Source: Deltaproteobacteria bacterium
GTDB taxonomy: Bacteria; Desulfobacterota; Desulfarculia; Adiutricales; Adiutricaceae
Length of the DNA stretch: 39,319 nucleotides
NCBI GenBank assembly: GCA_031271165.1
Contig: JAISWF010000157.1
Location: 1-39,319 of the forward strand
Reading direction: 5' to 3'
Shown: piece after piece, positions 16,701 through 25,100 of the stretch
How positions within the stretch are numbered: position 1 is the first letter of the stretch
How the letters are laid out: each line of letters starts with the position of its first letter
Made by a program: the position numbers and the translations under genes
Notes under the pieces: model-generated
What the model was told of the DNA's origin: nothing
Database searches by the model: none
Seen by the model: the letters and a program-made list of their open reading frames with translations, nothing else

Positions 16701-17816
16701 ATGAGCATCTTCTTAAAAATTATTTTATTTATGCAGTTTATCGCCGTTATTTGGTATGTACCCTGGCGGCTGAAAAAACTGACTGGTTCGCCAAAAAGAG
16801 TTTTGGTAGTCCAGATTATTGGCATACTTGCTTTAATTGTCACTCTTGTGACAATCAGTAATGGTATGTTCGCTAGTGGCTCGCAAGTCATCGCTAAACT
16901 CTATTTAATGATGGCTTTTGGCTGGGTATTTTTCACTTACGTTTTTGGGTACCTATTGGTAGCCCACGCTGTAGAGTTTATTTTCAAAAAGAAAATAAAC
17001 TTCAAAGTCATCTTAATTGTCGGGGTAATCCTGTGCCTGAGCTTGACTATCAGGCAGCTAATCAAGACCCAGAGTAGTTTTAATGTCCGCGAGGTTGTCA
17101 TTCCCGTCCCGGGGTTAACATCTCCGGTCAAAGTCTTTCACGTAGTCGATCTTCACTTGGGGGCTTTTAGGGGCAAGTCTTATTTGGTCAATTTTTTAAA
17201 GGAAGTGGAGGACAGGCAGCCGGATATTATTATTTACAACGGTGACTTGGTCACCAGTAACTTGGTTTTGACAGAGGAAAATTTCGACATGTTCCAGACG
17301 GTCAAAGCCGAGCAGTATTACTCCACCGGCAATCACGACTATGACATTGATACCGACCGGTTTTTACAACTGCTCATTCGGGGGCGAATCGTTTTTCTCC
17401 GTTCCAAGATGATTGAGACCCACGGGTTCCAGCTAATCGGTCTTGAGTACATGAATGGAGAGCGAAATAGCCACTACGACCCGCTGGTGGAAATGGTCAG
17501 CGATCTGACTATCGAAGAAACGCTACCCAAAATAGTCAGGAACCGCGATTTGCCTACCATCCTTTTTCACCATAGCCCCGTGGGCTTAAGGCATGTGGTC
17601 ATGGGGGAAATTGATGTGATGCTGGCTGGCAACACTCATTCCGGGCAGCTATCCCCGGTCAGCTCTCTTTTAAGGCTCAGCACCCCCAGATACTCCGGTA
17701 TTATAGATTTGGATAAGGCCATAGTGCTGGTTTCCCGAGGGGGCGGTAATTATGAGGCCTGGCTGTGGTTGGGGGCCCCGTTCGAGTTTGAGTTAATAAC
17801 TCTGATTCCGGGCTAA
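16701..17816 (+). CDS. Membrane-bound metallophosphoesterase (YkuE/YaeI-like)
   Basis: Four hydrophobic segments (residues about 1-20, 32-55, 65-90, 100-118) precede a calcineurin-like phosphoesterase domain. Metal-site motifs: VVDLHLG (D150, H152), NGDLVTS (D182), GNHD (N211, H212), HHSP (H290/H291) and GNTHSGQ. The last motif is normally GHTHGGQ; here the first histidine is Asn311, so one metal ligand is altered while H313 remains. Related proteins hydrolyse lipid-linked phosphates such as UDP-diacylglucosamine or act at the outer face of the membrane, but the substrate here is unknown. The start ATG 16701 has GAGGAG upstream. It converges on an XRE gene and shares a strong terminator with it. 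Confidence 0.85.
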   Translation: MSIFLKIILFMQFIAVIWYVPWRLKKLTGSPKRVLVVQIIGILALIVTLVTISNGMFASGSQVIAKLYLMMAFGWVFFTYVFGYLLVAHAVEFIFKKKINFKVILIVGVILCLSLTIRQLIKTQSSFNVREVVIPVPGLTSPVKVFHVVDLHLGAFRGKSYLVNFLKEVEDRQPDIIIYNGDLVTSNLVLTEENFDMFQTVKAEQYYSTGNHDYDIDTDRFLQLLIRGRIVFLRSKMIETHGFQLIGLEYMNGERNSHYDPLVEMVSDLTIEETLPKIVRNRDLPTILFHHSPVGLRHVVMGEIDVMLAGNTHSGQLSPVSSLLRLSTPRYSGIIDLDKAIVLVSRGGGNYEAWLWLGAPFEFELITLIPG

Positions 17817-17902
17817 AAAAGCTTGAGCTTCCTTTAGACCCCCTGGCAGGTCATACAGGTGAATTAAAGGTAAAAAGCGCAATTAAATAAAAAACCGGAA
17901 GT

Positions 17903-17964
17903 AAAAAAAAGCCGGAAGGAATCGGCGTCCCGCAGGCGGGTCGCCGGCCTTCCGGCTTTTTTTT
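17903..17964. terminator. Strong bidirectional terminator between convergent genes
   Basis: AAAAAAAAGCCGGAAGG (17903-17919) pairs perfectly with CCTTCCGGCTTTTTTTT (17948-17964). The loop holds a further CGGCG/CGCCG stem and GC-rich inner pairs. It lies 86 bp after the metallophosphoesterase and 30 bp after the XRE gene on the other strand, serving both. Confidence 0.93.
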
Positions 17965-17993
17965 GGCCTTTGCCTTTGGGGATAGAGCCGAAA

Positions 17994-18221
17994 TTACATC
18001 AAGAATTTGTCTCGGTCAGCTACGGTGTAACCAAGAGCTTCCAGAACTTTTTTGATATTGCTCAGCAAAACGGGTTTGCCGGTTTCCAGGCGGGTAATGG
18101 TCAGGGCGGAGACGTTAGCCTTGCGGGCCAGCGAGCTTTTGTCCAGCAGCTGAGAGATACGGGCATCAAAAAAGGCTTTGGGGTTGGCTTTGGGGGCGAT
18201 GTTTTTAGAGGTCTCAAGCAT
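17994..18221 (-). CDS. XRE-family helix-turn-helix regulator or antitoxin
   Basis: 75 residues with a Cro/CI-type HTH: LARKANVSALTITRLETGKPVLLSNIKKVLEALGYT. ATG 18221 is chosen because AAGGAG lies eight bases upstream; the frame extends to 18314 but that part would read through an inverted repeat. It resembles the XRE protein at 9159-9368. An upstream minus-strand frame (18321-18587) could be a partner. The toxin-first order would fit HigBA-like modules, but no RelE/HigB motif is visible. The 11-bp inverted repeat at 18255-18281 is a candidate autoregulatory operator. Confidence 0.8.
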   Translation of the reverse strand: MLETSKNIAPKANPKAFFDARISQLLDKSSLARKANVSALTITRLETGKPVLLSNIKKVLEALGYTVADRDKFLM

Positions 18222-18254
18222 TTCAATGGCTCCTTTTAAATATATGTAGATAAT

Positions 18255-18281
18255 GGCTCGGATGTTTAAGACATCCGAGCC
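18255..18281. promoter_or_regulatory. Perfect 11-bp inverted repeat upstream of the XRE gene
   Basis: GGCTCGGATGT (18255-18265) and ACATCCGAGCC (18271-18281) are separated by TTAAG. It lies 34 bp upstream of the XRE start. It could be an operator for autoregulation or the terminator of the small frame upstream; the following minus-strand sequence is AT-rich but lacks a clean T-run. Confidence 0.7.
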
Positions 18282-18320
18282 GATGAATGATGAGCTAGAC
18301 AAGCATGACATCATCCCGCC

Positions 18321-18587
18321 CTAAAGAACGGGGCTGTCCGTTGGTTTTGATGAGGTCAGCCAAGGGACTTTTCCGGTTTTCAGCTGCCAAAAAACAGCCC
18401 TGAGTTGGGCGGCTTTTCGAGACAATTCTCTGGAATTATTGGACCCAACAATAAAATAAAAATTATATTTGCTGGCTTCAAGTAATCTGAACCGAATGTA
18501 AGGAGACTCAAGAATAATTTTTTGCAAATCTAATTTGCTTGAGTCGAAGTCGGGCAAAACCAAAATAAGCCAAGCGGATTTAAGCAC
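18321..18587 (-). CDS. Small hypothetical protein upstream of the XRE gene
   Basis: 88 codons from GTG 18587, no clear Shine-Dalgarno. The product begins with a hydrophobic strand (AWLILVLPDF), then LDLQKIILESPYIRFRLLEASKYNFYF, and continues with a basic segment. I do not recognise a family. Position (directly before a solitary XRE gene, 99 bp apart) raises the possibility of a toxin or of a truncated remnant. It may also be a chance frame. Confidence 0.35.
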   Translation of the reverse strand: MLKSAWLILVLPDFDSSKLDLQKIILESPYIRFRLLEASKYNFYFIVGSNNSRELSRKAAQLRAVFWQLKTGKVPWLTSSKPTDSPVL

Positions 18588-19433
18588 TGCTAAAAGATTT
18601 CAGTTTCTTCCAGGGAGTTCCGGAAAATCCCTGGTCTCAAATTAAGACACATACTAGAACAAATTTTACGGCTTGTCAACTAATATTTTTTCTTTATATT
18701 TTACTCTTCCTAATTAAGGCTTAGTAAGATTGAGTCCTGGTTAGAGCTTCCCACTCGGAGCCAGTAATATTTTAACCGCTTAACTCTAAATTCTGTCCGA
18801 TACAGAACAAATAATTACCGCATTTTTATGGAGGTAAGCCGGATACAGCCGCTAAACTTGACCTCAATATCATGACACCGGGATTTGAAAATCAGGATTT
18901 GGAGGCTGTACATAATACTCCGTTCGATAGTTTAAATTTTCGGTCGGAAGCTGTGTTTAGCCGTTTATGTAAAGGCAATAGCCGATTTGGGGCCTGAGGT
19001 TGGCTGGATTTATAATTAGACGGTTGGCGGTATAATTTGGCTCAAGAGAGCCATTCCGAAGTTGGGACATGAGCTAAAAAAGTCCTTGGAAATCCGTTTC
19101 TTAAGTCCTGGTTGGGACCGGCCCCGCCGGGCTGGAAATATCAGGCCGGCTCTGGCCAGTAAAAAACCAGGCTCTAAAACTGGATGAGGGACCCTTGAAA
19201 CTGGGCGGTTAGCGCAGCTAGGGTCAGGTGCTCACCAATCTGGGGCCAACTGAGGCGGCTGGGAGATCTTCCTTGGGAACTTTGGCGTTATCGCCTGGCT
19301 CCGGGGTTTTTAATAAAAATGGTACTGAGGCGGTCCTTGTGATATGATTGTTTGCCACACAAATCTGACCCGAAGTCTAAGCCGGGTCTTTTTTAATGGT
19401 TTGTTAACCAACCTAATAGGGGCAGGGTTAGAT
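18588..19433. other. 850-bp gap without recognised gene
   Basis: Upstream of the Hpt-STAS gene. Composition shifts from AT-rich (18650-18720) to GC-rich (19100-19260). A short symmetric site TTCTGT-CCGAT-ACAGAA (18792-18808) is visible; its half-sites are too close for a LexA box of the CTGT-N8-ACAG type. No RNA gene or long frame was found. Confidence 0.5.
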
Positions 19434-20306
19434 ATGGCCAGCGAACTGTTAGAGGAATTTATTTTTGATTCCAGAGATCATCTCTCCACGGCTGGTGTCC
19501 AGTTGCTGGAACTTGAGAAAAATCCTGACTCACTGGAAAATATTAACTCCCTTTTGGGTACCCTGCATACCATCAAGGGCAACAGCGGCTTTGTCAATCA
19601 AAAAAATCTTTATAGTACTCTCCATGCCGCCGAAAATCTTTTACAGACAGTCAGAGAAACTCCAGATCACCTTTGTCCGCCCAACATTATTAACCAGCTT
19701 TTTCAGGTTCTTGACACTATTGAGGCCATTTTAAGCCGACTGGAAAACGATCACGACGACAAGGTTGACTGGCTGCCATCCCTCAAGCAGGCCATCGCCG
19801 AAGCCCAGACCTCTTTGGAGGAGATTACAGCCTCCCATAATGAGGCCGCCCTTCGGCCGGACCAGCCAGAGTCGCCACCACAATCGCCAAGCTCAGGTGT
19901 TTCGATTAATGGTGACGGAGTGTCAGTTCAGCCTGAGTCGGTGAGTAAACTGGTCTCCTCTATCTTGTCCGCAGACGGGACTTTGGCCGATTCTTGTTTG
20001 GCTGTTACGCTATCCGACGGTCAGCTAACCCATGAGGCTGAGGCCGGCCTTGAGGGGCTGGTCAGTCTTTTTCAGAAGGGGTTAAAAAGCCTGGTTTTTG
20101 ATTTAAGTGAGCTGACCAGCTTTACGGCCAGGGAGATGGAATTTCTCATTGACGTCAACCACGCCTCTGAGGGCCGGTTGGCCTTAGTTTTGGATCCGGA
20201 GGTCAATCCCGATTTTTGGCGGGTTTTTTCTATCTGGGAATTTGACAATAGCTTTCGCTTTTTTTCCGATCAGGAGCAGGCATTGGAAAGCTTTAGGGCT
20301 GACTGA
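19434..20306 (+). CDS. Hpt-STAS fusion protein
   Basis: The 290 residues combine an N-terminal histidine phosphotransfer domain (about 1-115) with a C-terminal STAS-like domain (about 170-290), joined by a Pro/Ser-rich linker. The Hpt site is GTLHTIKGNSGF with His45, as in the CheA P1 domain, and the start ASELLEEFIFDSRDHL is CheA-like. The STAS part shows GLKSLVFDLSELTSF, after which the usual phosphorylatable Ser segment (DSSG-type) reads TARE. It has no kinase or receiver domain, so it must receive phosphate from another protein. Role inferred: linking a phosphorelay to partner-switching type control. ATG 19434 is chosen for AGGG upstream and the domain start; the frame reaches back to 19344. 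Confidence 0.72.
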   Translation: MASELLEEFIFDSRDHLSTAGVQLLELEKNPDSLENINSLLGTLHTIKGNSGFVNQKNLYSTLHAAENLLQTVRETPDHLCPPNIINQLFQVLDTIEAILSRLENDHDDKVDWLPSLKQAIAEAQTSLEEITASHNEAALRPDQPESPPQSPSSGVSINGDGVSVQPESVSKLVSSILSADGTLADSCLAVTLSDGQLTHEAEAGLEGLVSLFQKGLKSLVFDLSELTSFTAREMEFLIDVNHASEGRLALVLDPEVNPDFWRVFSIWEFDNSFRFFSDQEQALESFRAD

Positions 20307-20371
20307 CTAAATCTGGGAACATTATTTGATCCCCAATCACTGTCAGGGGTGATTGATGACATTGGTGATAA

Positions 20372-21985
20372 ATGGGTGAAACAATCAGACCGCCAAAAGT
20401 AGCGGTTATTGGAACAGGATACTGGGGCCGCAACTTGGTGCGGGAGTTTTATGGTCTAGGAGCTTTAAAGCTGGTCTGCGATACCTGTGGCCAGACTCTC
20501 AAAGCCATTACTCAGGCTTACCCCGGAGTGAGCGGGGTCATGAGTTTGGAAGAAGTTTTAGCCGACCCGGAAGTGGTCGGCGTGGTCTTGGCCACTCCGG
20601 CGCCCAGCCATTTTAAGTTGGCCTTAGAGGTTATGGCGGCCGGCCGCGACGTCTTGGTGGAAAAACCTCTGGCTCTGAACATGGACAACGGCCGGGCCCT
20701 GGTCGATCAAGCCAAAAAAGGCGGCCGGATCCTTATGGTTGATCACCTTTTAAATCGCCACCCGGCCATTATCTGTCTTAAAGAGCTGGTGCAGTCCGGC
20801 CGCTTGGGACGGATCTGTCACATTTATTCCCGGCGCCTTAATTTCGGGAAAATCAAACGTGAGGAAAACGCCTTTTGGTCTCTGGCCCCGCATGACATAA
20901 GCCTCATCATTAATCTGTTGGGAGAAATGCCTCTCAGCGTTTATGCCGCTGGAGGCTCTTTTTTGACTCCCGGGGTCGAAGACGTTGCCTACGCCGATCT
21001 CCAATTTCCGGCTGGCATTACGGCTCACATATCGGTTTCCTGGCTCAATCCCTTTAAGGAACAGCGTCTGGTGGTGGTGGGACTCGATCAAATGGCCGTC
21101 TTTGATGACAATGCCCCCTGGGAATCCAAGTTGGTGCTCTATCCTCACCGTATCAGCTGGCAAGGCTTGGTCCCGGAAACCGTCAAGGCCGAGGGAGAGC
21201 CGGTGGTCATTCTCCATGACCAGCCTCTTAAAGGGCAGTGTCAGAACTTTTTGAAGGCCATTGAATCAAGGGTCCAGCCTCCAGACAGCCATGGCGATGA
21301 GGCTTTAAAGGTTTTATCAATTCTGACAGCCTTGGAGAACTCTTTACGGGAGAATCGGCCTCAGAATATAGAGCCCTCTATCACTTCGAAGAGTTATTCC
21401 GTCCACCCGACCGCCATTGTCGAGCCGGATGCCGTCATTGGTCAAAACACCAAAATCTGGCATTTCTCCCATATATTGACTGGCTCGACCATCGGGGCTG
21501 GCTGTAATATTGGACAAAATGTGGTCATCGGGCCCCGGGTCAAAGTGGGCCAGGGCTGCAAGATCCAAAATAACGTCAGCGTTTACGAAGGGGTCGAGCT
21601 GGAGGATGATGTTTTCTGCGGCCCCAGCATGGTCTTTACCAACGTCCACAACCCGAGGGCGTTTATCAGGCGGATGAGCGAGATGAGGCTAACCCTGGTC
21701 AAGCGGGGAGCGTCAATCGGAGCCAATGCGACCATTGTGTGCGGCCACGTTTTAGGTGAATACTGTTTTATCGGGGCCGGGGCCGTGGTTACGACCGACG
21801 TCAAAGCCCACGCCATCATGACCGGTGTTCCCGCCCGTCAAACAGGCTGGGTGTGCAGCTGCGGCTCCAAGCTCAGTGCGGCCCTCGAATGTTCGGCCTG
21901 CGGTCAGAGTTTTAAGGAGACTCCAGCCGGTCTGGCCGCTCGGGATCAAGCCGATCAAGACATTGAAACAGCCCATGACAGGTAA
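20372..21985 (+). CDS. Fusion of UDP-GlcNAcA 3-dehydrogenase (WbpB-like) and N-acetyltransferase (WbpD-like)
   Basis: Residues 1-330 are a Gfo/Idh/MocA oxidoreductase: VAVIGTGYWGRN is the NAD(P) motif and VEKPLALN the conserved catalytic-region motif. This part should oxidise C3 of UDP-N-acetylglucosaminuronate. Residues 340-490 are a left-handed beta-helix acyltransferase with hexapeptide repeats (TAIVEPDAVIGQNTKIWHFSHI, then IGAGCNIGQNVVIGP), matching WbpD/WlbB, which acetylates the 3-amino group. Residues 494-514 form a small zinc-ribbon-like tail (CSC ... CSAC). In Pseudomonas and Bordetella these are two proteins. It starts at ATG 20372 with a weak ribosome binding site. With WbpE and WbpA downstream it forms the diacetamido-uronate pathway. 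Confidence 0.85.
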   Translation: MGETIRPPKVAVIGTGYWGRNLVREFYGLGALKLVCDTCGQTLKAITQAYPGVSGVMSLEEVLADPEVVGVVLATPAPSHFKLALEVMAAGRDVLVEKPLALNMDNGRALVDQAKKGGRILMVDHLLNRHPAIICLKELVQSGRLGRICHIYSRRLNFGKIKREENAFWSLAPHDISLIINLLGEMPLSVYAAGGSFLTPGVEDVAYADLQFPAGITAHISVSWLNPFKEQRLVVVGLDQMAVFDDNAPWESKLVLYPHRISWQGLVPETVKAEGEPVVILHDQPLKGQCQNFLKAIESRVQPPDSHGDEALKVLSILTALENSLRENRPQNIEPSITSKSYSVHPTAIVEPDAVIGQNTKIWHFSHILTGSTIGAGCNIGQNVVIGPRVKVGQGCKIQNNVSVYEGVELEDDVFCGPSMVFTNVHNPRAFIRRMSEMRLTLVKRGASIGANATIVCGHVLGEYCFIGAGAVVTTDVKAHAIMTGVPARQTGWVCSCGSKLSAALECSACGQSFKETPAGLAARDQADQDIETAHDR

Positions 21986-22207
21986 GGTGTTTAAATTGTT
22001 TAATTTATTTGCTCGCCCATCAACCCGCTTCCCTTGATCTAGATAAAAAAGTTCGCTGTCACCTGTTCGGTAAATCATGACTGCCCCCCCTCAGTAAGGC
22101 TAAGCCTAAGGTTATACTTAAGGTTAATCTTTAAGAGTAAGCTTGGGGCCGGCGAACCAGAAAATATTGTTTGGAATTTTTCAATACAAGGAGTTTTTAA
22201 TCAGATA

Positions 22208-23362
22208 ATGACCAGCATACCGTTTATTAATTTGAAAAAACAATATGAGCTCCTCCAGGCTGATATCGACCGGGCGGTGAACACGGCTGTCTCCGCCACC
22301 AAGTACATCAATGGGCCCGAGGTCGGACAGCTCGAAGGCGAGTTGGCCGAGTATGTTGGGGCCGGTCACTGCGTTACCTGCGCCAACGGCACCGACGCCT
22401 TGACCCTGGTACTTTTGGCCTGGGGGATCGGGCCGGGGGACGCCGTTTTTTGTCCGACCTTCACCTTTATTGCCACGGCCGAAGTGGTGGCCTTAAGGGG
22501 AGCGACTCCCATCTTTGTTGATATAGACCCCATCACCTACAACATTGATCCCGCCGACTTGGAAGAGAAAATAGTAGCAGTCAAAGCCGAGGGCAAGCTC
22601 CGGCCCAAAGTCATAATCCCGGTCGACCTTTTCGGGCTGCCGTTTGATTACGAGCGGGTGGCCAAAATAGCCGACGATTATAAGCTCTTGATTTTGGAAG
22701 ATGCGGCCCAGGGATTTGGCGGGGTTTATGGCGGCAAAAAGGCCGGAACCTTGGGTTCGGCCGGGGCCACCAGTTTTTTTCCGGCCAAGCCTTTGGGCTG
22801 CTACGGGGATGGCGGGGCCATCTTTACCGATGACGCCAATTTGGCCGAAGTTTTAAGAAGCCTTCGGAGTCACGGCTCAGGTGCAGAAAAATACACTCAC
22901 CTTCGGCTGGGCATGAACTCAAGACTTGATACCATCCAGGCAGCTATTTTGTTGGTTAAATTGGCGGCTTTTCCCAACGAGCTTGATCTTCGCCAAAATG
23001 TTGCCGAGCGCTACGAGCGGGCTCTGGTTGGAGTCCTGCCCTTTGTTCCGGCCGTCCCTGGGGGCCGGCTTTCGTCCTGGGCCCAGTACACCATCAGGGT
23101 GCCGGCCGATCTGAGATCGGCAACTATTGAAAGCCTTAAGGCGGCCGGGGTCCCTACCATGATTTACTATCCCGGCTGTCTCCATCTCCAGCCGGCCTTT
23201 GCCCAGTTCGGAGGGCGGCCGGGGGATTTGAAGAAGGCCGAATTAGCATCAAATGAGGTTTTAAGCCTTCCTATGCATCCTTACTTGACGGCCGATGAGC
23301 AAAAGAGGGTTACTGACGCTCTCCTTGAAGGCTTGGCCAGTGCCGCTTCTGCTGCTGGCTGA
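22208..23362 (+). CDS. wbpE: DegT-family sugar aminotransferase (WbpE/WlbC-like)
   Basis: PLP-dependent aminotransferase that installs the amino group at C3 of the 3-keto-UDP-GlcNAcA made by the WbpB part. The 384 residues begin IPFINLKKQYELLQADID and contain CANGTDALTLVLLAWG, EDAAQGFGG and the PLP lysine in SFFPAKPLGCYGDGGA (about K194), then the HGSGAEKYTH and GMNSRLDTIQAAIL motifs of the family. A Shine-Dalgarno AAGGAG lies about 14 bases upstream, longer than usual. The symbol is by pathway context; closely related enzymes act on other keto-sugars. Confidence 0.85.
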   Translation: MTSIPFINLKKQYELLQADIDRAVNTAVSATKYINGPEVGQLEGELAEYVGAGHCVTCANGTDALTLVLLAWGIGPGDAVFCPTFTFIATAEVVALRGATPIFVDIDPITYNIDPADLEEKIVAVKAEGKLRPKVIIPVDLFGLPFDYERVAKIADDYKLLILEDAAQGFGGVYGGKKAGTLGSAGATSFFPAKPLGCYGDGGAIFTDDANLAEVLRSLRSHGSGAEKYTHLRLGMNSRLDTIQAAILLVKLAAFPNELDLRQNVAERYERALVGVLPFVPAVPGGRLSSWAQYTIRVPADLRSATIESLKAAGVPTMIYYPGCLHLQPAFAQFGGRPGDLKKAELASNEVLSLPMHPYLTADEQKRVTDALLEGLASAASAAG

Positions 23363-23552
23363 TTGGTTTTTTAACTGCTGGGAAAAATGATAATTTTTTC
23401 AGTTTTTTTGACTTTGTTCTACAGAGCGAACTTTATCCAACAAGCCCGCCGGACGATCGGCCGGGACTAATACAGACAAAAACTCGGCCATATTTCATGA
23501 CCGCCGGTTAAGTGGCGGCACCTGACTTTGGGCAGGGTTTTCAGGAAACAAT

Positions 23553-24860
23553 ATGACCAATTATGTCGAAAAATTTCTCAAGAAAATTACCGAACGCAAG
23601 GCGGTTGTAGCGGTGGTTGGTTTGGGCTACGTCGGACTCCCGCTGGCCCTTTCGTTTGCCGAGGTGGGCTTCCAAGTGCTCGGTCTGGATGTGGACGATG
23701 ACAAGATAAAAAAAATTGCCCGCAGGGAAAGCTACATCGGGCACATTTCTAAAGATCGCCTTAAAGCGGCGTCCGGGCTCTTTTCGGCTACCTCCGACTT
23801 TGGTTTGGCCGGGGAGGCCGATGCCATCATCATTTGCGTTCCGACGCCGCTGACCAAAAACCGCGAGCCTGATCTGTCCTTTGTCGAAGGAACTCTGAGG
23901 TCGCTGCTGGACTATTTGAAGCCCGGGCAGTTGTTATCTTTGGAAAGCACCACCTACCCTGGAACAACCGAGGAGGTTTTAAGACCGCCCATTGAGGCCA
24001 AAGGCCTGACCATTGGCGAGGACTTTTTTTTGGTCTACTCTCCAGAGCGTGAAGATCCGGCTAATCCCGATTTCCAGACCCAGACCATTCCCAAGGTTTT
24101 GGGGGGGTCAACCGAGTCATCGGCCAGGGTGGGCTTGGCTCTCTACAGCCAGGTAGTGGCCAAAATGGTTCCGGTCAGCTCCACAAGAGCCGCTGAACTG
24201 ACCAAGCTTTTGGAAAACATCTACCGGGCGGTTAACATCGGCCTGGTCAACGAGCTCAAGCTGGTGGCCGAGAGTATGGATCTGGATATCCACGAGGTCA
24301 TTAAGGCGGCGGCGACCAAGCCTTTTGGCTACACGCCTTTCTATCCCGGCCCGGGCATCGGCGGGCATTGTATTCCCATAGATCCGTTTTATTTGACCTG
24401 GAAGGCCAGGGCTTACGGGCTGCACACCAGGTTTATTGAGCTGGCCGGCGAGATCAACGCCCGCATGCCCAACCACGTCTTTCAAAAGATAAGCTCAGCC
24501 TTGAACGACCGGGGCAAGCCTCTGAAGGGATCCAGGGTTCTTTTGCTGGGAATGGCCTATAAGAAAAATGTCGAGGACATGCGTGAGAGTCCCTCGCTGG
24601 AAGTGCTGAAGCTTCTCTTGGAAGCTGGCTCGGTTGTTGATTATAATGATCCCCACGTCCCGGCTTTGCCTCGGACCAGGCGATGGGCTTTTGAACTTAA
24701 AAGCATTGAGATGACTGCGGAAAATCTGGCTACCTACGATGCCGTGGTTTTACTCACCGAGCACCGGGCTTTTGACAAAGCTTTCATTCTCAAAAACTCC
24801 AGTTTGATCATTGATACCCGGGGAGGGTTCCCCTCCGGTCCGGGGGTAATCAGGGCCTAG
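23553..24860 (+). CDS. wbpA: UDP-N-acetylglucosamine 6-dehydrogenase
   Basis: NAD-dependent nucleotide-sugar dehydrogenase that oxidises C6 of UDP-GlcNAc to the uronic acid, the first step of the pathway completed by the two genes upstream. The 435 residues show VVGLGYVGLPLALSFA (NAD site), VPTPLTKNREPDLSFV, YSPEREDPAN, KLLENIYRAVNIGLVNE and the catalytic cysteine in GPGIGGHCIPIDPFYL (C273), then LLGMAYKKNVEDMRESPS. AGGA lies seven bases before ATG 23553. UDP-GlcNAc rather than UDP-glucose as substrate is inferred from the VPTPL..NREPD pattern and neighbours. Confidence 0.9.
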   Translation: MTNYVEKFLKKITERKAVVAVVGLGYVGLPLALSFAEVGFQVLGLDVDDDKIKKIARRESYIGHISKDRLKAASGLFSATSDFGLAGEADAIIICVPTPLTKNREPDLSFVEGTLRSLLDYLKPGQLLSLESTTYPGTTEEVLRPPIEAKGLTIGEDFFLVYSPEREDPANPDFQTQTIPKVLGGSTESSARVGLALYSQVVAKMVPVSSTRAAELTKLLENIYRAVNIGLVNELKLVAESMDLDIHEVIKAAATKPFGYTPFYPGPGIGGHCIPIDPFYLTWKARAYGLHTRFIELAGEINARMPNHVFQKISSALNDRGKPLKGSRVLLLGMAYKKNVEDMRESPSLEVLKLLLEAGSVVDYNDPHVPALPRTRRWAFELKSIEMTAENLATYDAVVLLTEHRAFDKAFILKNSSLIIDTRGGFPSGPGVIRA

Positions 24861-24940
24861 ATAGCTGCTCGGTGGCTTACGGCCCAGGTCAGTTTCTTTA
24901 AGCTTTAGGTTTTTAGATGACCAAATCAAAGTTTTATTGA

Positions 24941-25030
24941 GCCGTACCGGGCTTTTCGGGGGCCCGGTTGGTTATTGACCTAATTTATTAGGTTCTCCCC
25001 GCCGTAGCGTGTTTTTCGGGACCGGGCTGA
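24941..25030. repeat. Two imperfect 30-bp direct repeats exactly 60 bp apart
   Basis: Copy 1 (24941-24970) and copy 2 (25001-25030) share GCCGTA and, at the same offset, TTTTCGGG, with roughly 20 of 30 positions identical. Copy 1 contains CCGGGC/GCCCGG, a possible weak terminator for wbpA. They occupy the wbpA-tkt gap. Confidence 0.55.
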
Positions 25031-25100
25031 AGCGGGACTTGTTTGAAGTCCAATCCGTGGTTTTTCCCGGATTTAAGTTTGTGATTTTTGGAGGTTAGGC

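Noticed and set aside
18791-18808. LexA-like site TTCTGT-CCGAT-ACAGAA
   Set aside because: The CTGT and ACAG half-sites are 5 bp apart, not the 8 bp of the classical LexA box, and no SOS gene follows.
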